Assembly: GCA_043768625.1 (NCBI GenBank)
Contig: JAYVKG010000068.1
Coordinates: 1 to 20,713 of the forward strand
Reading direction: 5' to 3'
DNA: 20,713 nt
Origin: UKL13-2 sp043768625
GTDB taxonomy: Bacteria > Pseudomonadota > Gammaproteobacteria > Burkholderiales > Usitatibacteraceae
Shown: positions 14,498 through 20,713 of the stretch, one piece after another
Numbering within the stretch: the stretch's first letter is position 1
Layout of the letters: the number at the start of each line of letters is the position of its first letter
The notes under the pieces: model-generated
What the model was told of the DNA's origin: nothing
What the model saw: the letters and a program-made list of their open reading frames with translations, nothing else
Databases searched by the model: none
Translations under genes and position numbers: made by a program

Positions 14498-15277
14498 TCA
14501 ATGATCCTTGCTGAGACCGGAGATATTAAAGCCACCATCAACATAGGTAATTTCACCGTTGATACCGCTGGCCAGATCGCTGCACAGAAATGCCGCGGTG
14601 TTGCCGACTTCCTCGGTGGTCACGTTGCGCCGCAGCGGGGAATTTTTTTCGACATGATTAAGCAATTTATTAAAATCACCGACGCCGGCGGCGGCCAGGG
14701 TCTTGATCGGCCCGGCGGAAATACCGTTGACACGAATGCCCATCGGGCCAAGGCTGAAAGCAAGGTAGCGTATACAAGCTTCAAGGCTTGCCTTGGCGAG
14801 TCCCATGACGTTGTAATTCGGCACGGCACGCACTGCCCCAAGATAAGTCATCGCCACCACGGCCGCGTTACGCCCCTGCATCAGTGGCAAACCAGCCTTT
14901 ACCAGTGCGGCCAGGCTATAAGAACTGATGTCGTGGGCGGTACGGAAGTTTTCGCGGGTGACGGCCTGATGAAAATCCCCCGCCAGGGATTCGCGCGGCG
15001 CGAAGGCAATCGCATGCACAATGCCGTCGAGACCGTCCCAGGATTGCCCAAGCTTGTCAAATAGGTTGATTATTTCCGTGTCATTGGCAACATCGCAGGC
15101 AAAGGTACGGCTGGTGGCAAATTCTGCCGTCAGTTTTTCAACCCGCTCGCGCACGACCTCGCTCTGGTAGGTGAAAGCCAGTTCCGCCCCTTCGCGATGC
15201 ATGGCTTTCGCGACTCCGTGTGCAATCGAGCGGTTGCTCAACAAGCCGGTAATCAGAATTCTTTTATTTGCTAGCAT
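14498..15277 (-). CDS. fabI: Enoyl-[acyl-carrier-protein] reductase (NADH), FabI
   Basis: FabI carries out the last reduction in each round of fatty-acid elongation. The 259-residue short-chain dehydrogenase-type protein shows RILITGLLSNRSIAHGVAKA, GIVHAIAFAPRESLAGDF, MTYLGAVRAVPNYNVMGLAK (the catalytic Tyr and the Y-x6-K pair) and GPIKTLAAAGV. The position of E. coli G93 is Ala (HAIAFAP), as in several other families. I choose ATG 15277 with AGGTGG upstream. A reading from 15409 would add 44 unrelated residues and start inside an FNR box. It forms an operon with the downstream nitronate monooxygenase gene. The FNR box at 15396-15409, with a well-placed -10, suggests oxygen-responsive control, which is unusual for fabI. 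Confidence 0.95.
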   Translation of the reverse strand: MLANKRILITGLLSNRSIAHGVAKAMHREGAELAFTYQSEVVRERVEKLTAEFATSRTFACDVANDTEIINLFDKLGQSWDGLDGIVHAIAFAPRESLAGDFHQAVTRENFRTAHDISSYSLAALVKAGLPLMQGRNAAVVAMTYLGAVRAVPNYNVMGLAKASLEACIRYLAFSLGPMGIRVNGISAGPIKTLAAAGVGDFNKLLNHVEKNSPLRRNVTTEEVGNTAAFLCSDLASGINGEITYVDGGFNISGLSKDH

Positions 15278-15367
15278 TCCCACGTCACCACCTTTATATC
15301 CATCGCGGTGCCGCTCGGCCAGTTTGGCGCAAGCCTGCCCCATGAAGTTCACCGCTCCGCAATTAGC

Positions 15368-15373
15368 ATCATG
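15368..15373 (-). promoter_or_regulatory. Predicted -10 element of fabI
   Basis: CATGAT on the minus strand matches TATAAT at four of six positions. Its centre is 32 bp from the centre of the FNR box at 15396-15409, the distance expected when FNR binds at -41.5. The transcript would start near 15361, leaving a leader of about 84 nt. Confidence 0.4.
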
Positions 15374-15395
15374 GTCGCAATCAGGACGAAGGTTT

Positions 15396-15409
15396 TTGAT
15401 AAAGATCAA
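15396..15409. promoter_or_regulatory. FNR box upstream of fabI
   Basis: TTGAT AAAG ATCAA is a perfect FNR consensus. The only gene reading away from it is fabI, whose start is about 125 bp downstream on the minus strand. The -10 spacing supports activation rather than chance. Confidence 0.72.
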
Positions 15410-15633
15410 ACGCTGCGGGTTCGGCTTATTTATTGGTTATGCCGGATATTCAACGCGACGCCAATTTCTAGGGGGATTGGTAAAAAATATTGCCGGCGTG
15501 GGCATGACGACTCCAACACCGATGTCAATATTTCGAGTAGGCCATAGCATTGGCGGGCGTTGGCAAGGGTTTTCGGCCTGCGGACCGCTCCCATGCTTAC
15601 TTTTCAGTTTTGAAAAGATGGCGGCGCGCAACA

Positions 15634-17382
15634 TCAAATGCCGACCGGGCCTTGCGGCGGTTCCTGCGCAAGTCGACGAAGTACACTAGCGAATTGGCCG
15701 TTTAGATCATCGCGATTAAACAGCGTGCGCTTGCCGCTATCAATCACCGCCCGCACATCAAGGTTAAAGGTTTTGTTCGTTGCCACCTCGATTGCGGTCT
15801 TCACATAGCCATCAATATCGGCGGCAACCAGCATATTGGCATCCAGCATTTTTAGCATCGCTGCCGTCTGCCGACCGCGCATGAAGCTGCCAGGGAGCGT
15901 GACCACCGGCACATTTCCTGCGAAGGCATCGAGACTAGTGCCGCCGCCCGACCAGTGGAAAGGATCAAGCAGCACATCGGCGACGCGCAGTGCTTTGCGA
16001 AAACTGCATGCGTCGAGTCGCGGCAAAAACTTGATCTGACTTTTTGCGTTTATCCCGCGCTCGAATAGTGTTTTTGCCAGGCGGTCAGCAAACGCCAGCG
16101 TGATTGCGCGACTATCGGCCTGAAAAAATACCAGTACCGCAAGGCTGTCTCCTTCCAGAATTTTGGCGAACGCGATATCCATATCGGGATGGATTTTGAA
16201 CAGCGATTGCGGACAGAAGTACAGTCTGTTGGCAGAAGGCAGCCCGAAATCGCCAGGCACACCTGGCGCGCCTAATGCGGGCATCGCGTAGTCCACACCG
16301 ATACCTTCGAGCAGCACTACGCGCTCTGAATAATGCGCGCGATAATCCGTCGGCTCCATCTCTGCACAACTAAAAAAGACGTCGATTGCGCTACTGCCCG
16401 TGGTGACCGGATGCCCCCATGCGACGCACTGCATCGGGGCTAAACGACAGCTGGCCAGCAGATAGGAGTCGGTGCTCATGCCGACTTCCGGGTGAATCAA
16501 AATATCCAGTGCATCGGCCCGGATGCTCAGCGCGTTGGTCCGCACATCACCTTGCAAGCGCGTGAAATGTTCTGCAGCAGAGCCAATGCGGGCCGTTACC
16601 TCATCACTGGTCTGCCCCGTGTAGTAAACAAAGCGCTCGAATCGTGACGGATCGAGTTGCGTAATCCAGCGTTCAAAATAATTGCCGGCGGTGCAGGAAA
16701 AAAACCACTTACCCACAAAACCGACACGAAGCTTTCGCGGTCCAGCGACCGGCGACACCGGAGCGCGCGGGGGAAGCACACGCAAATCCGCATCTGCCGC
16801 ACCGATCATCGCGCCAAGAATATTTGCGTAGCGGCGTTGCAACGGAAGATCATCCTTGCCCTGATAGGCCAGCAAAAAATTAGTGCGCTCAAGTGCGTAA
16901 ATACGCGCCGGGTCCTGCTGCATGACTGGCAGCATGGATTCAAGCTCGGCGAGGCCGGCGTCAAAGCGTTTACGGTGGAAAACGAGGTCGGTTGAGTTTT
17001 TGTAAACCATAGGCAGCAGTAACCGTGAATCGAACTGGAACGATAACCAGTCTGGAAAATGCGCTGCAGCGTTCAGGGCGACGTCACGTGCCTGGGCGAA
17101 TAGTCCCAGTTCGTGTTTCACAAATACCCACAAGGCCAACAGCGTTGCATCTTCGCCGAAAGTTGAAAAGGCACGGCTAATGGTGGCATCGGCACGATCG
17201 AATTGACACGTTTCGGTGAACAACCGTGCCAGAGAACGCCATGCGGCAAGGTCTTCGGGATGCTCCTTTACGCGCGCCTCAACCATGGCGATGGCCGCGC
17301 CGACGTTACCCGCTTTATACAAACTACGCACGCGCAGCGCGGAAGAGGTTGGATCAAGTGGCAGGATTGGACGGGCTTTCAT
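15634..17382 (-). CDS. TPR-containing GT41 (O-GlcNAc transferase-like) glycosyltransferase
   Basis: This 582-residue protein has a helical TPR-like N-terminal part (about 1-210) and a GT41 catalytic region (about 215-570). Family members transfer a sugar, commonly N-acetylglucosamine, from UDP to protein side chains. Visible blocks are ILIHPEVGM, CVAWGHPVTTG, FCPQSLFKIHP (with the Lys that matches OGT K842), and FHWSGGGTSLDAF, where the TSLD matches the UDP-binding TTGMD of OGT. The position of OGT H498 in the first GT-B motif appears to be Cys (GKWFFSCTAGNYF). It starts in an ATGA overlap with the stop of the next GT41 gene and is the last of three coupled genes. The acceptor is unknown; surface or secreted proteins are the usual targets. 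Confidence 0.88.
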   Translation of the reverse strand: MKARPILPLDPTSSALRVRSLYKAGNVGAAIAMVEARVKEHPEDLAAWRSLARLFTETCQFDRADATISRAFSTFGEDATLLALWVFVKHELGLFAQARDVALNAAAHFPDWLSFQFDSRLLLPMVYKNSTDLVFHRKRFDAGLAELESMLPVMQQDPARIYALERTNFLLAYQGKDDLPLQRRYANILGAMIGAADADLRVLPPRAPVSPVAGPRKLRVGFVGKWFFSCTAGNYFERWITQLDPSRFERFVYYTGQTSDEVTARIGSAAEHFTRLQGDVRTNALSIRADALDILIHPEVGMSTDSYLLASCRLAPMQCVAWGHPVTTGSSAIDVFFSCAEMEPTDYRAHYSERVVLLEGIGVDYAMPALGAPGVPGDFGLPSANRLYFCPQSLFKIHPDMDIAFAKILEGDSLAVLVFFQADSRAITLAFADRLAKTLFERGINAKSQIKFLPRLDACSFRKALRVADVLLDPFHWSGGGTSLDAFAGNVPVVTLPGSFMRGRQTAAMLKMLDANMLVAADIDGYVKTAIEVATNKTFNLDVRAVIDSGKRTLFNRDDLNGQFASVLRRLAQEPPQGPVGI

Positions 17383-19679
17383 TGGCGTGGTGGCTGCCGG
17401 CCTTGCATCGTCGCGGTGTCCGTTTGCGACACCATCGTCGCCGCCGCAGTAGCGGATTGAACCAGCGCCTTCAACAAGCCGCTCAGCGCTACTGGCGGCG
17501 CTGCATCGTTGAACAGGCGCGACAGGTTCGCCAGTATCTTTGCTGAAATTTCACTGCGGTATCGTTTATCAGTGGCCAGCCGTTTGGCCAGCGCGAGAAA
17601 GTCGTCCGCAGTGGTCGCAATCAGGTCCTCAACACCAAGTAGCGTCAGCATGCCCATCGTTTGCCGGCCACGCATGAACTCGCCGGGCAAGGTGACAATT
17701 GGCAGGCCCATTGCCAGGGCATCGAGCGAGGTGTTTCCGCCGGACCAGTGAAGCGTATCCAGCATCACATCGCACAAGGCATTGATGCGTTTATAGTCAT
17801 CATGGCTCTGGTAAGGCAGGAGCTTGACGCGACCCTGCGAAGCAAGTCCCTGTGCGGCAAACGCTGCCGACAGGCGTGCGACAAACTTCTGCGTAACATC
17901 CTCATTCTGTCCGGCGAACATGACCAGTACGCCGTTGGAATCGTTGGCCATCGCAGCGACCAGCAGGCGGTCGTTGGCCGGATGTACTTTGAACAGCGAC
18001 TGCGGGAACAAATACAGGTGCGCGTCTTCTGCCAGCTGGTAATCGGTTCGGGACTTGCCGGCAACGTGGGCTGATAGCGTCGGCAAGGCATAGCGCGTAC
18101 CGATTCCAGGAAGGGTCAGCAATTGCTCATTGTAATGTGCCGCCGCGTTGGCGGGCTCCATGGCGGCGCAGGATAGGTAATAGTCAATATTTGGATGTCC
18201 CGGCGTAACCGGATGGCCCCACGCGCAAACTTGAATCGGGGCCAGGCGCAAAGCAGATAACAGGAAACACATCAGATCCATCCCAACTTCCGGATAGATC
18301 AAAAGATCGAGTTCGTCGTCCAGAATACGCTTGGAAAAAAACGAAAAGTTTTCTGCGCCTTGTACGAAGTGGGCGGCGGCGTCCCGCAACTGCGCGACCA
18401 CATCGTCCTCGATAACATGGGTGTGATAAACAAATACTTCAAATACGCTGCGATCAAGATCGGTGATCCAACTCGCAAAATAATTGCCCACCGTACTGCG
18501 GTAGAAAAAACGACTGCAGAATCCGACGCGAATGCGACCGCTGGCGGCATGCCTCAGCGTACTCAATGCGCGCAACGTATTTAGTGCGTTCACCTGCTCC
18601 GGCATTGTCCGCAACACCACTGCATGAATAAAATCAGCGTATCGACGCTGTAAAACAGTATCGTCGCATCCCTGATAGGCAAGGAGGAAATTGCTGGGAA
18701 CAACATCGCCGAACCGCTCTCGCGCGACACTGCGCGACAGGATCTCAACGTTTGCCAACAAATACTCGACTCCGTGCGCATACCGTTCCCGGCAGGCAAT
18801 GAGGTGCGTTTCACCAGTGTAGATATTGGGCAGCAAAAGGGCTGCCCGCGCGGTAGTAGTCAGATCCCCTGGCCGCAATTGCAGTGATCGCTGATAGGCA
18901 TCCAGCGCGCCGGGCAGATCGTCCCTACCACTGATGAGGTCACCCAGCAGCGTCCACAGTTCGGCGCGTAAAGGTGACAGCGTGAGCGCTTGCCGAAGTA
19001 CCTGCTCGGCTTCGTCCGGGCGCTTCAGCTTGCTCAACACTTGCGCAAATAGCAGGGATGATTCAACCAAATCCGGTTTCAACTGCAGCGCCCTGGAGAC
19101 CGCCACCACCGCCGCATGAGGGTCGCCCAGCATCGTGTATGCGTTGGCCAACAGGTGGTGTGCATGCGCGTAATCGGGCTGTAATTCTGTGGCGCGCTGA
19201 GCGGACCTAAGTGCTTCGGTTAAATGCAGCATGCGCATTTGCGCAGTGGCCAAGTTGGCGTGTGCGCGTGCGTAACGCGGGTTTAAACGTATTGCTTCGG
19301 CAAATGCGCTGCTTGCTTCTTCGGTCCGGCCCAGGTCGGATAGTACGATACCGAGATTGTTATGCGCTTGCGCGAAAGATGGACGAAGTCGCAGTGCCTG
19401 CCGAAGCAATTCGACGCAAGTATCTACATTGCCCAGATCTTGCTCGATATTGGCCGCCGTCAGATGATAGTCGGCGTTCTGCGGATTCAGGTCGAGCGCA
19501 CGCTGGATGGCGCGCTGCGCGGCCGCTAGCTTTCGCAGGCGTCCGTTAGCCATCGCCAGCAAACAGAACGCCTCCGCATTGGAAGGCTCTTTCAAGACGA
19601 TCTGCGACAACTGCGTAACAGCCAAGTCGGCCCGCCCATCCTGAAGTGCTGCCTGCGCCTGGCGGAGTCGCGCGGTCAT
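17379..19679 (-). CDS. TPR-rich GT41 (O-GlcNAc transferase-like) glycosyltransferase
   Basis: This 766-residue protein begins with about eight TPR repeats (residues 1-275, for example QAHNNLGIVLSDLGRTEEAS and RAHANLATAQM). A GT41 catalytic region follows (about 380-740). Key blocks are LLIYPEVGMD, VCAWGHPVTPGHP, LFPQSLFKVHP (Lys matching OGT K842) and LHWSGGNTSLDALAMGLPIV. Where most relatives have H in the first GT-B motif it reads RFFYRSTVGNYF. It resembles the downstream 582-residue gene, suggesting duplication. It is coupled by ATGA overlaps on both sides, so the three genes should be made together. A C-terminal stretch after about 740 is Ala/Thr-rich. The sugar and acceptor are not predictable from sequence. 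Confidence 0.9.
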   Translation of the reverse strand: MTARLRQAQAALQDGRADLAVTQLSQIVLKEPSNAEAFCLLAMANGRLRKLAAAQRAIQRALDLNPQNADYHLTAANIEQDLGNVDTCVELLRQALRLRPSFAQAHNNLGIVLSDLGRTEEASSAFAEAIRLNPRYARAHANLATAQMRMLHLTEALRSAQRATELQPDYAHAHHLLANAYTMLGDPHAAVVAVSRALQLKPDLVESSLLFAQVLSKLKRPDEAEQVLRQALTLSPLRAELWTLLGDLISGRDDLPGALDAYQRSLQLRPGDLTTTARAALLLPNIYTGETHLIACRERYAHGVEYLLANVEILSRSVARERFGDVVPSNFLLAYQGCDDTVLQRRYADFIHAVVLRTMPEQVNALNTLRALSTLRHAASGRIRVGFCSRFFYRSTVGNYFASWITDLDRSVFEVFVYHTHVIEDDVVAQLRDAAAHFVQGAENFSFFSKRILDDELDLLIYPEVGMDLMCFLLSALRLAPIQVCAWGHPVTPGHPNIDYYLSCAAMEPANAAAHYNEQLLTLPGIGTRYALPTLSAHVAGKSRTDYQLAEDAHLYLFPQSLFKVHPANDRLLVAAMANDSNGVLVMFAGQNEDVTQKFVARLSAAFAAQGLASQGRVKLLPYQSHDDYKRINALCDVMLDTLHWSGGNTSLDALAMGLPIVTLPGEFMRGRQTMGMLTLLGVEDLIATTADDFLALAKRLATDKRYRSEISAKILANLSRLFNDAAPPVALSGLLKALVQSATAAATMVSQTDTATMQGRQPPRQ

Positions 19680-20713
19680 GTTGCCTGCGCCATTCGATCA
19701 GGCGTAGCGGCAACAGCGCTAAACAGCGCGTCCTCGATGCGCTGCACGTATTGATTCATATCGCCAAGTGAAGAGCGTAGTAGTAGCGAACGCAGGCGAT
19801 CGGCACGGGCTGCGCGCGCCTTTGAATCCGTCGCCAATTGTGCGGCGAGTTCGACATAATCTCTTCCGCTGGCAACGACCGTTGACGCGTCGCCAAGATG
19901 GCTGAGAAGCGAGAGTGCAACACGTTCTCCCGCCATTCGTCCGGACATGGCCACGATCGGGATTGCATCTAAAATTGCTGCACGCGTGCTGAAATAATCG
20001 CTACCCGGCATGGTGTCGAGGATGACATCGACCACTCCGGTCAAGGAAAGATCTCGTGGTCGCCGATGAGACGCCGGCAACATCACAATGTGTGTAACGG
20101 CTATGCCTGCCGCCACCAACATTCTTTTAATGGGCGCACGGTCCGCCTCTGCCAGCGGACAGACGAAAAACAACGCCGTCGGCAATCGATCATGAAGCGC
20201 CTTCCAGGTTGTCAAACAGCGCGAAGAAAGCCGCGCTGCCGTTGCCAACACACCGAGTACAGGAACGTCGTCTGCCATGTCAAGATGCAGTCGCGTCAGT
20301 TGCTCTCCGGCGGGCGAGACCGGTAGCAGCGGAAAAACGCAGCCGGTCGATAAAATCGGCGCGGCGGTGAAAGACTCAGCGTTCGTGTCAATGTCGGCCA
20401 CCTTGTCTGTCAGGCGATAGTCGAGTTCGCCGATACCAGCGGGATGGGTGAATCCCGGGAACGCCAATTGGACCCGCGCGGGGCGGCAAGAATACAGCCC
20501 GGGTTTGGCATATGGCCCAAACGCGGCGGCGTCAACCAAGATATCTAGCTTGTCAGCTTGAATCGTTCGCGCAGCGCGCGCCTCATCAAACGTGGCAACG
20601 GAAATCAACTGCCAACCTTGGGCTAAAAAATAAGCGCTTAAAGCGGGGTCGACCGGGCTGATTGCGTACACTTTCGCCGCCACCCGATTCTGGTCGTGAT
20701 GGGAGAGCATGGT
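19676..20713 (-). CDS. GT41-like glycosyltransferase, 5' end outside the window
   Basis: At least 345 residues of a GT41 catalytic region are present. The codon before the first Met in the window (Thr) is still open, and the sequence begins in the middle of the GT-B N-domain, so the true start lies beyond 20713. Recognisable blocks are LDILVDAAAFGPYAKPGLYS, CRPARVQLAFPGFTHPAGIG and LDYRLTDKVADID. The donor-binding half is unusual: LGVLATAARLSSRCLTTWK has Arg where OGT has the catalytic Lys, and LDTMPGSDYFSTRAAI replaces the usual NGGTTTCDAL. It could be inactive, a partner for the two downstream enzymes, or use a different donor. Its stop overlaps the next start as ATGA. Confidence 0.82.
   Translation of the reverse strand, partial: TMLSHHDQNRVAAKVYAISPVDPALSAYFLAQGWQLISVATFDEARAARTIQADKLDILVDAAAFGPYAKPGLYSCRPARVQLAFPGFTHPAGIGELDYRLTDKVADIDTNAESFTAAPILSTGCVFPLLPVSPAGEQLTRLHLDMADDVPVLGVLATAARLSSRCLTTWKALHDRLPTALFFVCPLAEADRAPIKRMLVAAGIAVTHIVMLPASHRRPRDLSLTGVVDVILDTMPGSDYFSTRAAILDAIPIVAMSGRMAGERVALSLLSHLGDASTVVASGRDYVELAAQLATDSKARAARADRLRSLLLRSSLGDMNQYVQRIEDALFSAVAATPDRMAQAT

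Larger units (their letters stand above)
15278..15633. other. Region upstream of fabI
   Basis: This 356-bp gap separates fabI from the GT41 gene cluster. It contains the FNR box and -10 before fabI, and near the GT41 end a small AT-rich hairpin (CTTTTCA and TGAAAAG arms, 15600-15617) without a clear U tract. A minus-strand frame of about 65 codons starts at ATG 15634 in a TGATG overlap with the GT41 stop and ends near 15437. It has no recognised motif, and I do not call it a gene. Confidence 0.5.

Noticed and set aside
15278..15409. A 44-residue N-terminal extension of FabI
   Set aside because: The extension has no homology to FabI and its start lies inside the FNR box; ATG 15277 has a ribosome binding site.
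15437..15637. Small minus-strand ORF coupled to the last GT41 gene
   Set aside because: The TGATG overlap is suggestive, but the predicted protein is proline- and basic-rich with no recognisable fold or family.

Overview
The window reads as a bacterial chromosome segment, most likely from a facultatively anaerobic betaproteobacterium. This is inferred from the gene families and their combination: Fnr with E. coli-like cysteine spacing, ubiUVT, nrdDG, quinol-type NorB with NsrR, and FabI. No rRNA, tRNA, CRISPR array or insertion sequence was found. I recognised families by reading protein motifs; no database search was run.

Left part (1-7190), mostly minus strand. A complete Fnr-type oxygen sensor gene lies at 285-1040. 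Next is the ubiU-ubiV-ubiT operon for oxygen-independent ubiquinone synthesis (3779 down to 1392). It is still recognisable from end to end but is destroyed by at least three in-frame stop codons and about six frameshifts. Two of the four UbiU iron-sulfur cysteines are also replaced by serine. Beyond it is an intact anaerobic ribonucleotide reductase operon in an unusual form. The NrdD catalytic chain (4957-7023) ends after its zinc ribbon. The segment with the presumed radical glycine is a separate 69-residue ORF with its own strong ribosome binding site, followed by the activase gene nrdG.

Middle part (7191-13267), a nitric-oxide module. A quinol-dependent NO reductase (norZ type) with a sirB2-like gene is on the minus strand, and nsrR, the NO-sensing Rrf2 repressor gene, is divergent. 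Two NsrR-type operators overlap the predicted norZ promoter. A third, with perfect half-sites, sits 9 bp before a plus-strand operon. That operon encodes a MIP18-family Fe-S assembly factor, an NnrS-like membrane protein, a DUF2249 protein, a 7Fe ferredoxin and a small four-cysteine protein. All three operators share the half-site AAGATGTA or its complement, so the region looks like one NO-responsive regulon with a putative Fe-S repair or redox arm.

Right part (13294-20713), minus strand. fabI and a nitronate monooxygenase gene form an operon behind a perfect Fnr box. Then come three translationally coupled GT41 (O-GlcNAc-transferase-like) genes, the third cut by the window edge; they probably glycosylate surface or secreted proteins.

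Fnr boxes (TTGAT-N4-ATCAA or its TGAT-N4-ATCA core) precede fnr, the dead ubiU operon, nrdD and fabI, tying much of the window to oxygen limitation. The combined picture is an organism that keeps anaerobic dNTP synthesis and NO detoxification but has recently lost anaerobic ubiquinone synthesis.
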